The position numbers and the translations under genes were made by a program. The notes below the pieces were generated by a model. It had not been told where the DNA came from. It searched no databases and was given only the letters and a program-made list of their open reading frames with translations. Of a stretch of DNA of 64,000 nt, positions 30,157 through 39,669 are shown in pieces. Positions within the stretch are counted from its first letter, which is position 1. Each line of letters starts with the position of its first letter. Origin of the DNA: Kalmanozyma brasiliensis GHG001 (Eukaryota > Basidiomycota > Ustilaginomycetes > Ustilaginales); contig NW_015961959.1 of assembly GCF_000497045.1 (NCBI RefSeq), forward strand, positions 806,001 to 870,000. The letters are read 5' to 3'.

Positions 30157-30954
30157 ATGACGGCAAGGAGCATCTCGACTCTTGCTCGACTGCCCACGCT
30201 TGCGACCACAGCGCTCCGTTTCTCCAGGACAGCATCATCAGCGCCTCCTGCACACTTCTCTACAGCACCCCTCCTGCGTCAGACCAAAACCATCTCCGCC
30301 TCCACCATGTCGTCACAGTCCGCCAAAGTGCTCAAGACGATCCCACTCGAGGACTCGGATGCCAAATGGGTGGGCCTGCGCGCTATCGAGTGGGTGGACC
30401 CCTCTGGCAAGCAGCGCAAGTGGGAGTCCGCCGACCGCAAGACCCGCAAGGGTGACGTAGACGCCGTTGCCATCATGACCATCATCCACCGCCCGTCGTC
30501 CGAGCCGCACATCCTGCTCATCTCGCAATACCGACCGCCTGTCGGCAAGAGTTGCATCGAGATGCCTGCCGGGCTGATCGACGAGGGCGAGGAAGGTGAC
30601 GAAGGGACGAACAGGGCAGCGCTGCGAGAGCTCGAAGAGGAAACAGGGTATGGGACGGACAAGGAAGGTGGCAAGGTCAAGATCGAGGAGACATCGCCAA
30701 CGATGTTCAATGACCCAGGACTGACCGGTGCGAATATGAAGATGGTGGTGGTCAACATCGAGTTGAAGGACGATGCGCCCGAGCCGGTGGCCAAGCCCGA
30801 GGAGGGAGAGTTCATCGAGAAGTATCTGGTGCCCGTGAAAGGCCTCTACAAGAGTCTGAAGGACTTCCAAGCGAAAGGCTATGCTGTTGATGCTCGACTA
30901 GCGCATCTTGCGATTGGGCTCGAAATTGGTTCTGGCAAGATGGGTCGTTTGTAG
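30157..30954 (+). CDS. Nudix hydrolase, ADP-ribose/ADP-sugar pyrophosphatase (Ysa1/NUDT5-like)
   Basis: A 265-residue protein. The Nudix box starts at Gly139 (AGLIDEGE) and ends with RELEEETGY (157-165), which carries the metal-binding glutamates. The surrounding sequence (LISQYRPPVGKSCIEMPAGLIDEG) is that of ADP-ribose pyrophosphatases, which split ADP-ribose to AMP and ribose-5-phosphate. Between the first glutamate and the RE motif there are 11 residues rather than the usual 7, a four-residue insertion (EGDEG region). The first ~50 residues are Arg/Ser/Thr-rich without acidic residues, like a mitochondrial presequence. A second ATG at 30307 (Met51) would give a cytosolic form. The gene diverges from the Lsm/FDF gene across 265 bases. 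Confidence 0.9.
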   Translation: MTARSISTLARLPTLATTALRFSRTASSAPPAHFSTAPLLRQTKTISASTMSSQSAKVLKTIPLEDSDAKWVGLRAIEWVDPSGKQRKWESADRKTRKGDVDAVAIMTIIHRPSSEPHILLISQYRPPVGKSCIEMPAGLIDEGEEGDEGTNRAALRELEEETGYGTDKEGGKVKIEETSPTMFNDPGLTGANMKMVVVNIELKDDAPEPVAKPEEGEFIEKYLVPVKGLYKSLKDFQAKGYAVDARLAHLAIGLEIGSGKMGRL

Positions 30955-31068
30955 AATAGCGGAACACGTTCACGATGATCCGGCCTGATTGCCTCTAATT
31001 GTGGTTGCGATTCCACGGTCGTACTAGTACATGTTGCTGAGTGATGGTGTTGTCGTTCGAAGTTCTCT

Positions 31069-32370
31069 CTATTGAGGTGCGCACTGCATTCCAGGTCCTT
31101 GTCCTCCCATATCGTCATAGTCCTCCCATCCGTCGTCGTCCATATGCCCTTGGCCGGGGATGCGCGCGCGATTGCTGCCAAACTGCTCGATCTTAGCTGA
31201 GGAGGGCTCGACCTGGTCCTCGATTGTTTCGGATGATGTCTCGAGGTCGGGTCTTGGTGGTGGCAATGCGTTCTGAAGCGCTTGCCTGACAGCCGGATCT
31301 GCTCCGAGCTGTGCATCGGTAGGAAAGTCGACCTCCCATCGGATATACAGATCTCCCTTGGTCTGGTTGCGATCGCGGTACTGGGGCATGCCCTCGCCCT
31401 TGATCACCTCTACGTCGCCCGGTCGAGTGATCTTTGAGCGAGTCACTTTGATATGTCTGCCGTCCAGGTGTGTCAAGACTGTCCTTGAGAAGCCGAGCAA
31501 TGCTTCCACCAGTGTCAATCGGACGGTCGTCAGAAGATCCAGACCCTTGACCTCGAACGCATCGTCCTTTTGCATCTTGAGCTCGATCAGGATATCTCCT
31601 GCCTTGACACCTGGCTCCTGGTCTGCAGCCTCCTTGAAGACGATCCGTTGCCCATCGATCATGCCCTTCTCAATCTCGACGTCGAGCTTCGCCTTTGCCT
31701 TGGTGGTCTTGTCGCCCTTGCACTTCTTGCATCGGTCCTTGTCGCGGACCTTCTTGCCCTCGCCGCGGCAGTCTGCGCACTCGACGTACGACTGCGAGAT
31801 CATGCCATTGCCCATACTGCGTTGTTGCAGGACAGAGCCTTTGCCGGAGCACGTGACGCACTCCTTCTCGCTGAGCCCTGGTTTGGCACCCGACCCCTGG
31901 CACTGGGTGCAGATGACGTTTTTGGTAAGGTTGAAATGTGCCGTCTTGCCCTTGTACAGGTCAGCCAGGGTCACAGCATACTCGATGACTGCATCTTCGC
32001 CCTTTGTTCGACGAGGTCGACGCCCACGAGGCATGCCGCCCATCCCACTCATACCGCCCATGCCCATGCCGCCGCCAAACATGCTCGCGAGGAAGTCGTC
32101 CATGTCTGGTGGCATCCCGCCAGGGCCTCCTGGCCCACCTGGGCCATCGTCGCCGTATCTATCGTAAGCCGCTCTCGAGTCCGGATCGGAGAGGGTCTCA
32201 TATGCATGGTTGATCTCGGCGAACTTCTCGTTGGCTACTGCGGGATCGATCTCTGGGTTCTTGTCCGGATGATTCGCCAGGGATTGCTTGCGGTAAGCCT
32301 TCTTGATGTCGGCCGACGAGGCATCGGGTGCCACGCCGAGCACATCGTATAGGTGTGTTGACTCGACCAT
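31069..32370 (-). CDS. YDJ1: Type I Hsp40 co-chaperone, Ydj1/DnaJA type, farnesylated
   Basis: A 433-residue class A J-protein that delivers clients to cytosolic Hsp70 and stimulates its ATPase. It has a J domain with HPD at 34-36, a Gly/Met-rich linker (about 75-115), four CxxCxGxx zinc-finger repeats (Cys154, 171, 198 and 214) and the two substrate-binding beta domains. The C-terminus is MQCAPQ, a CaaX box whose final Gln favours farnesylation. Yeast Ydj1 ends almost identically, in CASQ, and is tethered to membranes that way. Full length and intronless. The gene is on the same strand as the DcpS gene, 272 bases downstream of its stop. Confidence 0.93.
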   Translation of the reverse strand: MVESTHLYDVLGVAPDASSADIKKAYRKQSLANHPDKNPEIDPAVANEKFAEINHAYETLSDPDSRAAYDRYGDDGPGGPGGPGGMPPDMDDFLASMFGGGMGMGGMSGMGGMPRGRRPRRTKGEDAVIEYAVTLADLYKGKTAHFNLTKNVICTQCQGSGAKPGLSEKECVTCSGKGSVLQQRSMGNGMISQSYVECADCRGEGKKVRDKDRCKKCKGDKTTKAKAKLDVEIEKGMIDGQRIVFKEAADQEPGVKAGDILIELKMQKDDAFEVKGLDLLTTVRLTLVEALLGFSRTVLTHLDGRHIKVTRSKITRPGDVEVIKGEGMPQYRDRNQTKGDLYIRWEVDFPTDAQLGADPAVRQALQNALPPPRPDLETSSETIEDQVEPSSAKIEQFGSNRARIPGQGHMDDDGWEDYDDMGGQGPGMQCAPQ

Positions 32371-32642
32371 GATTCTATGACTGGCGGCTTCTGCTGTGTC
32401 TGAGACGTCGAAGCTGGTGGAGGGAACGATTGGTTAGATATGTGACGGTTCGAGGGTCTTGATCCTTTCTTCCTGTGCTCAGTCGTCACCAAGCTCAAAA
32501 TTCTTCGCAGTTGCAGATCTACAGAAAAACCGACACACGACACTGCGATGTGGAGGACTTTCAAGCCTCCGATTTCCGAGCTTCAGACTACGCCAAAGCT
32601 GAACCGCATGCTTCGAACAGGTTTGTGATAGCGCTGGTCTGT

Positions 32643-33614
32643 TTAGCTGCTAGGATACAACACGGACCACAGCTTGCTGTTGCTGCCGAGAGCAAACCCG
32701 AATGTACGCTGCTTCATGTCGACGCCGAGCTTGAGCAGATCAATCACGTCGTCCAGCAGATGTGCTTGACCAACCACGGCTCCGGGATGCGACGTGAAGC
32801 TCGAGGCAAGGATATGTACGTGCAGATGATAGTAGCTCGGCTGGTAGTGCAAGAAGCACCGCACATTACCTTCCGCCCCTCCATCCCTCCCTGTCAGCCC
32901 AAACTTTTCGTACGCCACTCTACTCGCTTCCGCCTTGATACCCTCTAGCATCTCCACATGCTCCTTCGTCAGATCCCTGATACTCCTCAGCTCTCTATTG
33001 TGTACGATCGCCTGTATGTAGAGACTCGACGTCGTCTTCTGATCCCACTTGAGATCTGGTACGATGATAAACCCTTTCTTCGGATCCGGATCCTCGTACA
33101 GGATGCTGTCCGCCTCCTTCTTGTGTTCGAGAATGTTGTACACCCACTGAATGCGTGAGGGCGGAAATGACTCGATCCAGGGCAAGACCTTTTCTCGGTA
33201 CATCTCGGGTGTCTCGTAGACCATGATCTTGCGCTGTGCAGAGTACTTGTCGATGTGCGTCTGCGTCGCCGGTCGAATCAGTGTGATCTTGACGTCCGGG
33301 TCGGTGGTTGTAGCCTGAGCTGGGTCAGGTCGCTGAAACCATGCCAAGATCCATGTGTAGATGTCGTTCTGGCCGAGATCGGAGAGGGTGGAGAAGATGG
33401 CATTGCTGGGGCCCTCGAGCTGCTCGTAGAAGCTTTCTGAGAAGTGTGTCTTCTCTACAATGAGGATCGCTTGTTCGGTGTTCGAGGTGCCATCGTCAGC
33501 GGCGATTCGGAACTCTCCAAGCAGGTTTGCAGACTTGAGCTTAGGATCCTGATCGAGCACCCTTGCCAGCTTGAAGCCGTCCAGTAGGCTGCTGCTGCTC
33601 GAAGGGGTCGCCAT
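32643..33614 (-). CDS. DCS1: Scavenger mRNA-decapping enzyme DcpS (HIT family)
   Basis: A 323-residue protein starting at ATG 33614 (MATPSSSSS); the upstream extension is leader. It belongs to the DcpS/Dcs1 family, which hydrolyses the m7GpppN cap left after 3'-to-5' mRNA decay, giving m7GMP. The C-terminal HIT domain carries the histidine triad in YYHLHVHILAS (His263, His265, His267; the central one is the nucleophile). Family motifs include DPDPKKGFIIVPDLKWD and LRSIRDL. Length matches human DcpS (337) and yeast Dcs1 (350). It diverges from the myristoylated-protein gene, sharing a 192-base promoter. Confidence 0.93.
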   Translation of the reverse strand: MATPSSSSSLLDGFKLARVLDQDPKLKSANLLGEFRIAADDGTSNTEQAILIVEKTHFSESFYEQLEGPSNAIFSTLSDLGQNDIYTWILAWFQRPDPAQATTTDPDVKITLIRPATQTHIDKYSAQRKIMVYETPEMYREKVLPWIESFPPSRIQWVYNILEHKKEADSILYEDPDPKKGFIIVPDLKWDQKTTSSLYIQAIVHNRELRSIRDLTKEHVEMLEGIKAEASRVAYEKFGLTGRDGGAEGNVRCFLHYQPSYYHLHVHILASSFTSHPGAVVGQAHLLDDVIDLLKLGVDMKQRTFGFALGSNSKLWSVLYPSS

Positions 33615-33806
33615 GTTGGACCTGTGTTGGTTGCGGGAGAGGGTGAGGAACACTTGAAACTTCGCGCAGGGTCCTTCAACGAGAAGTCGCCTTCTCTGCT
33701 CCGACTTCCGCAGTTTTCTTCTTTCCTCCACTTTGGTAATCCGCTTCCTGTCCAACACAGCTCCCTTTCTCTCGTTTCTACCACACAACATCGACACCGA
33801 ATCAAG

Positions 33807-34628
33807 ATGGGCTCGTCATCGTCCAAGCCAGCGCGCAAGCTCGGGTCAGAGGTCGCATCCTCCGTCTCGAGGGCTGTGCCTTCCGCAGCCAAGCCTTCGG
33901 CGAATCCTGCCCCTGCACCTCCGACAGGAAAGACCCGTGTGCCTCCGACCGAGTACGGAGCCTCGACCGCCAAGCAAGGATCCCAATACGCTCCCTCAGC
34001 CTCGACTCGACGAGAACAGGAAACACAGCGACAGCAGAGTCAAGCTAGCGAGACCAAGTCGGCCGACATCATGCGCGATGCCTACGATCCACAGTTCCTC
34101 CAGAACCTGTCGAGGTTAGGCCAGGTCAAGGTGCCTAAGAACGCGACCAACTACCAGCCCGTACGTATCCCTCTTTCCTCGCGAAGTGCTTCGCTGTGAT
34201 GCTGACTTGAACCTTGCGATGATGGGATGTAGACGGATCAAATGCTGCGCATCCTCGAAGCGCGGGAGCGGGCCAACCTGGACAACGTCTCGTCTGCCGA
34301 CGTCCTCTCCTCCCCCTCCCCCTCTTCTACTCGTCAATCCAAAGGCCCACCTCGCATCCCAGCACACACAATAACCCTCCTCCTCGACGACAGAAAACAC
34401 TGCGAGACCCGAAAAGACCTCGACCGTCTGGCGCTGGAATACGATCTGCCGCTGGAAACCATCGAATCGCTCGCCAAGTTCTACAACTCACCGACGATGG
34501 GCGAGGAGGTGCGCGACGAAGAGGGGGGCAAGCAGGAGGACCAGGCGAACAGACAGGACGAGCGGGCTCCACCCAAGGTCAGAGGTGTATGGGTCACGCC
34601 TAAGCTGCAGAACCAGATCAGCGCGTGA
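33807..34628 (+). CDS. Predicted N-myristoylated protein, possibly NDUFAF4-like complex I assembly factor
   Basis: Two exons, 33807-34160 and 34233-34628, encode 249 residues. The 72-nt intron (GTACGT...TGTAG) preserves the frame. The N-terminus MGSSSSKP is a good myristoylation signal and is followed by ~80 disordered residues. The C-terminal half contains YDPQFLQNLSRLGQVKV, then LRILEARERA, then a helical pair TLLLDDRK...LDRLALEYDLPLETIESLAKFYN. The order of myristoyl-Gly, short linker and helix pair followed by a basic/acidic tail resembles NDUFAF4 (UPF0240), a mitochondrial complex I assembly factor, but identity is low and I made the match from pattern memory. An alternative is an unrelated small membrane-tethered adaptor. 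Confidence 0.7.
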
Positions 34629-34675
34629 ATGTAGGAATGCAGTGACACGATGGTATAGCGTGGTTGTGTGTGTGT

Positions 34676-37189
34676 CTATAGGAGCGGGGCGATGCCTGTT
34701 GCTAAGTCTACGGGGTTGTGGATGTCTAGTGAGGTGATCACATACTCCAATCCACCGCTTTCGTCCTGAGCCAGGTGTTTCGGAAGTGCCAGGTGACTCG
34801 GCAGACAGAACTCGGTGGCTTTAGCTTCGCGCGTCGAAGTGCCGAGCCAGACCCTCGTCTCCGGCTTGTCGACTTGCTGCACCCACACGTTGCAGTACAT
34901 GCTCTCAAGGAAGGCACCCGGTGCGATCCAGCTGAGGATCGATGCGCGCAGCCACTTGGACTGCTTGTCGTACGACGTTGAGTCAAACATATCAGTTGCT
35001 GGGCGTATCTGCAACGACGCGGGTTCCTTCTCGGGAGAGCGAGATGCTCGACGAAGCTGCAGCGCTCCAATGCGCACCTGTGTCGTGGTTTGAGATTTCA
35101 GCGTAGCCGTAACGCCGAGCGTGAGCAGCGCGATGTCCTGACCCAAAGCTTCTGATGGGACCGTGACACTCGCTGCCTTCCATCCGTTGCCGAGGTCCTC
35201 GTACTTGGTGTCCGCTGCGATGCCAGCCAGGGTCGAGGTAGATGTTTCGAGCAGTGGCTGGATGATTACGCCACCAGCGCCACTGGCATCGAACACGACG
35301 ATGTACTGCCATCCGTTTCGGTCCGTAGCGTCTTTGACCTGAGCTGAGATGGCCGATGAGCAGAGTGGTATCCGCAGTGACTGCACCTCGGTCGAACCAG
35401 CCTCGTTGGCGAGGGAGACGACGAAAGAAGCATTGCCAGCCCAGACTCGGTCGTGATCGTAGTGCCACAAGGGAACGTGCGCTTGTTGTGACGTTGTTTT
35501 CGGCCCCTTTCGATCTTGCCATTCGGCGAAGAACAGGTCTGGCTTGGGCATGCTGACTCCCATATCGGTGAATCCCGCTGTTGCGTCTGCCTTTCCGCTA
35601 GCAGAGGCCACGTTCGACCAATCGTATACGAGCTCGCCACCGTCGAACCATTTCGTTCCCGATCCGAAACTGAAGTTGGTGTAGAAGCCGTTTGCGCTTG
35701 CTCGTCGACAACATCGATCGTCGGCTAGGTTGGAGCGGTTCAAGTACGCCTGCACCGGCTTGACGGCGTCTTCGTGCAATGTGATGCGGTGTGGAGATCC
35801 CCCGGCAGCATTGCTTGGAATACCTGTCCAGAAGGCAGAGTCGACATGCCACCAGTCCGACCAGGTTCGTTTCTGAGGCAGGTTCAGAGCGAGACCAGCG
35901 TTTTCCTCCTCCCACGTCCAACCTGGCGCAAACAGGGCCACGCTCAAGCCGAGTGCATCCTCGACGACTCCACTGCGCTGCGGTCCAATCATGTCGAGGG
36001 ACTTCCACGAATTCAAGCCGCCCCAGCAGTTGCGGCCGAACACGTCGATGCCAACGTAGACATCGCTTCTCGCGCGGTCGACGCTGTCCGCCATCGCCGC
36101 CGAGAGGAGCAGCTGCGGATGAAAGCCGCCATCGTTTGGACCTGTGAGTCCGTATCCACGCAGCTGCAGTGTTTGCGGGTCTTGGTCGTCTGGATCTATC
36201 AACCGACCTGGTGGGAGCGGCTGCACCGGCTTTGCCCATGTGTAATTGGTGAAGAAGGTATTGGCAGCTTGAAAGTACGAGATGTTGTGTTCGTTGAGCG
36301 CATCTTGCCAGGCGAGCTGGCCGTAGGGATAGACGACCGAGTCGTACCAGACCACTTCCCACTCGTCTGGATCTTTGCCCGCCGTGATGTAGCTGCGTCG
36401 GCCTTCTTCTCGCAAGTAATGCACCCAGCCACGGAGACGTTCAGCATTCCACTGTCGCTCCATCGTCTTTGACTGATCGTTCATATGTGCTGGCCATGGG
36501 TTTCCGGAACATCCAACCCCGAGATCTAGGGCGACCTCGACGTTGATCAGGTAGCCCGAAAAGCCGCGTGCCGCTGCAAGCTCGATCAAGTCGATGGCGT
36601 ATTGCGGAGAAAAGGCGGGTTCCTTGAAGCGAGGAACCTCTTTCCGCTCCGGTCCACGAAAAAGCTTTGCCAAATCAGGAATGCTTTCCTGCCACTCGAA
36701 TAGCAGCGTGCCCAGCACCTTTGTGCCCGTGCGAGCGGCAGCTCTGATCCACCCGTTGGGCGGGATGCTGACACGTTTGTGCGAAAAGTAGATGAAAGTG
36801 TCGACGAGATGCATGTGCTCTAGAGAGTAGCCTTGACATTGAGGGTCCTCGTTGTAGCCGCCCTGGAAATCATGACAAACGAGCAGTTTGGGCTTCGACT
36901 TGGCGCTGCCCGACGAGTGACTGGAGGAGGGTATAGGGGGGCCGATGTGCTCGCTGGGAGACTCGAAGTCGTCATCGTTCCAGCTTCCAAGTTCCATCTC
37001 GTACCAGAAGTGAAGATCATCTAGCGAGTCAAAGTAGTCCGGCCTCGGTAGCGCCTCTGGATCCAGGTGCTGGCATAGGGTCGATGACGGCGACTGCAAG
37101 TCCAGCTGCACATCGGATTGAACAGCGGCTGGGATAGGTGACGCCAATCCACTGTCGTCGACGTCCTGGAGCACAAAGGCTTGCGGCAT
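34676..37189 (-). CDS. Cytosolic endo-beta-N-acetylglucosaminidase (GH85, ENGase)
   Basis: An 837-residue GH85 enzyme that cleaves the chitobiose core of N-glycans and free oligosaccharides released during ER-associated degradation. The start at 37189 is the first ATG. There is no signal peptide, which fits the cytosolic ENGases. GH85 marks are LPRPDYFDSLDDLHFWYE, LLVCHDFQGGYNED, VDTFIYFSHKRVSIPPNGW, and the catalytic pair Asn216/Glu218 in GYLINVEVAL, where Asn assists and Glu is the acid/base. VVWYDSVVYPYGQLAWQDALN follows. The C-terminal ~350 residues form the beta-sandwich accessory domains. Intronless. It could work in the same pathway as cytosolic mannosidases; the GH92 gene 7 kb away encodes a secreted enzyme instead. 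Confidence 0.92.
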   Translation of the reverse strand: MPQAFVLQDVDDSGLASPIPAAVQSDVQLDLQSPSSTLCQHLDPEALPRPDYFDSLDDLHFWYEMELGSWNDDDFESPSEHIGPPIPSSSHSSGSAKSKPKLLVCHDFQGGYNEDPQCQGYSLEHMHLVDTFIYFSHKRVSIPPNGWIRAAARTGTKVLGTLLFEWQESIPDLAKLFRGPERKEVPRFKEPAFSPQYAIDLIELAAARGFSGYLINVEVALDLGVGCSGNPWPAHMNDQSKTMERQWNAERLRGWVHYLREEGRRSYITAGKDPDEWEVVWYDSVVYPYGQLAWQDALNEHNISYFQAANTFFTNYTWAKPVQPLPPGRLIDPDDQDPQTLQLRGYGLTGPNDGGFHPQLLLSAAMADSVDRARSDVYVGIDVFGRNCWGGLNSWKSLDMIGPQRSGVVEDALGLSVALFAPGWTWEEENAGLALNLPQKRTWSDWWHVDSAFWTGIPSNAAGGSPHRITLHEDAVKPVQAYLNRSNLADDRCCRRASANGFYTNFSFGSGTKWFDGGELVYDWSNVASASGKADATAGFTDMGVSMPKPDLFFAEWQDRKGPKTTSQQAHVPLWHYDHDRVWAGNASFVVSLANEAGSTEVQSLRIPLCSSAISAQVKDATDRNGWQYIVVFDASGAGGVIIQPLLETSTSTLAGIAADTKYEDLGNGWKAASVTVPSEALGQDIALLTLGVTATLKSQTTTQVRIGALQLRRASRSPEKEPASLQIRPATDMFDSTSYDKQSKWLRASILSWIAPGAFLESMYCNVWVQQVDKPETRVWLGTSTREAKATEFCLPSHLALPKHLAQDESGGLEYVITSLDIHNPVDLATGIAPLL

Positions 37190-37649
37190 CTTTAAGTCCC
37201 GAGAAGTTCCGACGTCCGACAAGACGGGGCAGAGATGGCTTTCAACGCCGCATCATATCAGTTGATGCTGATGATGAAGGTCAGAAGAACAACACCTCGA
37301 AGGATTCAGGGTCCAACACAGGCTGCAGGCTCGTGGCGATCCGTAAGTTTCCCGTCAAGATGTTAGAGCGTTGGAGTGGAGTCGTGGACCGGGAAAGCGG
37401 CCAAAAAGGTAGCCGTGTGAAAGGAAAGGACAGCCGCAAGCCATGCGAATCCTCCCTCGCTTGCCTCGTACAAACCAGCCCGGCCCAGCTTTGACCCCGC
37501 ATTGCGCCCAAACTTGCTGAGTCTGCATAGAAAGAAAGCGAAACATGATCGTGAGCGGTCACCTTTTGTGCTTCAAAGTGTCCACCTGTTCGCCTCCTTC
37601 ATTTCCACCATCTACGCATCCATCTCGATTCCGGTCACTTGCTGCAAAG
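37190..37649. other. Divergent promoter region, ENGase and DUF2470 genes
   Basis: 460 bases between two divergent starts. No TATA or RNA gene is evident. Confidence 0.4.
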
Positions 37650-38488
37650 ATGGCTGGCACTTCGGACGACATCGCCCCCAAGGCGGAGGGCATCCTCTCG
37701 CACATGAACAACGATCACAAGGTAAGCTTTGATCTCGAGAACGTCATCCGGTCTAAACCATTTGAAATCTTACTGACCCTCGGCCTCGCTCGACATCTGA
37801 TCTCCTTACGACTCGACAGGACTCGCTCGCCTACCTCGCGACGCACTATGGCGACCTCGCTCAGCCTCTCAAGCCCAACCAAGTCGTCATGACCGCCATC
37901 GACAAGAAGCACCTCGAGATCGCCTACACGACCAAAAAGGGGGCTGAGCCTGGCAAGGGCAAGCCGGGCTCTCGCACCGTCCATGTCCCCTTCCGCCCTT
38001 ACCTCGCTGGCTACTCGGAGGTGCGCACCCGTCTTGTTGACATGTCGGCTGTCTCTGAGAAAGTCATCACCACTCGCAAGCCCGACATCATCTACCGCGC
38101 ACCCAAGTTCTTGATCAACCTTCAATTCGTGCTGATCATCGCGTACTTTGCGCTGCGCTCGGACACGCTCGCTTCGCACGGCATCACCCAATCCATCGTA
38201 CCCTCGGACAGGCTGGCCCACTGGAACGATCTGCGCAACGTCCGACTCGGCGGCCCCGCCAAGATGGACAAGTTCATGAAGAGCATCGCTCGGGCTCACG
38301 TGGTGGAGGGTGCGCTCATGGCCGCACTCTGCTGGTGGAAGGGCGCGACCAAGCTCGTCGCCGCAAGGTGGATCGCGACTACCACCTTTTTGGGTATCCC
38401 CTCTTGGATCGCCTTTTTCGCCCTCAACTCGCACAAGAAGGCGCTCAGGAGGGCCATTCACATTGATGCGGATAAGAAGCGCAAGTAG
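37650..38488 (+). CDS. DUF2470 protein with C-terminal membrane helices
   Basis: Two exons, 37650-37721 and 37820-38488, encode 246 residues. The 98-nt intron (GTAAGC...CGACAG) lies directly after HMNNDHK, and splicing restores the DUF2470 motif ILSHMNNDHKDSLAYLATHYG, followed by VMTAIDKKHLEI. DUF2470 resembles the C-terminal domain of haem-utilisation or PNPOx-like proteins and may bind haem-type ligands; this is family-level knowledge. Residues ~125-235 contain three hydrophobic segments (INLQFVLIIAYFAL, VEGALMAALCWW, WIATTTFLGIPSWIAFFAL), so the fungal protein is membrane anchored. The last residues, KKRK, could be an ER-retrieval-like dilysine signal. It converges on the FAHD1-like gene with 48 bases between stops. 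Confidence 0.85.
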
Positions 38489-38536
38489 CCCCACGCACTT
38501 AGATGTGGAATCGTCCGGAATTGCAACGCTTCTTTC

Positions 38537-39319
38537 TTAAGGCTTGAACTCGTATCCTCCGACGCGGTTGGCGACGTTGATCTTGAGCTGTTCGAGCAGA
38601 TTACCCGATTGATCCTCCAGCCCGCAGTGCATCACATCTCCATCCTTGACCTCCCCCACACCCGACGGGGTGCCTGTCAACAACAGGTCTCCCTCTTCGA
38701 GCGTCATGATCGACGTTACGTGCTCGATCAGTTCCGGGATGCCAAAGATCATATCGCTCGTAGGCCCGTTCTGTTTGATCTGGTCGTTGACCTTGAGCCA
38801 GAGCTTGAGCTTGCTTGGGTCGCGAACGCGGCTCTTGTCGATGAAGCCCGAGGTAGGAGTGAACGTGTCGAAGCCTTTCGCGGCGGACCAGGGAAGACCT
38901 TTGGATTTCACCTTGTCCTGCAGGTTGCGCGCCGTCATGTCGATCGATAGGGTGTAGCCTGCGACGTGCGACATGGCGTCTGCAGCATGAACATCGCGGA
39001 TGGAGGACGAACCGATGACAACACCCAGCTCGACTTCGTAGTGCGCAACAATGCCTTTGGGAATCTCGACCGTGCTGTTGTTAGTGATGTACGAGGTGGT
39101 CGGTTTGAGGAAGAAAAAGGGCTCGGTAGGGACGGCGTTGTTGAGCTCCTTGGCGTGGGCTGCGTAGTTGCGGCCGATCCTGTTGCAAGCGGTAGCAAGC
39201 GATGGGAGGAGGAGGTGAAGCAGTGTGGTCAGTATCGACAACATGAGAAGGCTCGGACGACCTAGCCCCAACACTTACGCAACGATCTTTTTGCCTCTTG
39301 TCAGGAACGATGATGCCAT
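38537..39319 (-). CDS. Fumarylacetoacetate hydrolase family protein (FAHD1-like acylpyruvase/oxaloacetate decarboxylase)
   Basis: Two exons, 39319-39279 and 39179-38537, encode 227 residues. The 99-nt intron (GTAAGT...CAACAG) is phase 2 and joins KKIV to AIGRNYAAHAKELN, the conserved FAH start. Metal ligands are visible in HYEVELGVVIG (two glutamates) and LSIDMTARN (aspartate); the fold motif LLTGTPSGVGEVKDGD is present. The length equals FAHD1 (about 221), which hydrolyses acylpyruvates and decarboxylates oxaloacetate in mitochondria. The first exon (MASSFLTRGKK) is basic with hydroxylated residues and could help mitochondrial import. Without the first exon the protein would lack a proper start. 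Confidence 0.9.
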
Positions 39320-39669
39320 CTTGAATGTGTGTAGGCAGCTCGGAGCAATGGTATCGTCGTAAAGGAAGTGGTTCGTATGCCAATCGAATCTCTTGTTCTT
39401 GAAGTCAACGTGGGGGATAACTTAGTTGGCCCTCGTGACTCTGCTGGACAGGAAGCTCAAAGTGCAAAGCCGACAATTCCAGCAGGCTTCTGAGGAGCTT
39501 CCCGTCCGTGCATTTTCCGAGCAATCGGGCCGCCGATTTGAGCCATTTCGCACGCTGCAAGCCGCTGAGATGGTGTCATTCAGAAGATAGATTGCCGACC
39601 CCGCATACCGAGCTCGCTTTGACCAGGGAGCACCTTCCACTCACACCATCATCAGAGGAATCAGCAAAG
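39320..39669. other. Divergent promoter region
   Basis: 350 bases between the FAHD1-like and CoA-binding genes. No further feature recognised. Confidence 0.4.

Noticed and set aside
37190..37222. Eleven-codon N-terminal extension of the ENGase
   Set aside because: The extension begins with TTG, not ATG; the first ATG is at 37189.
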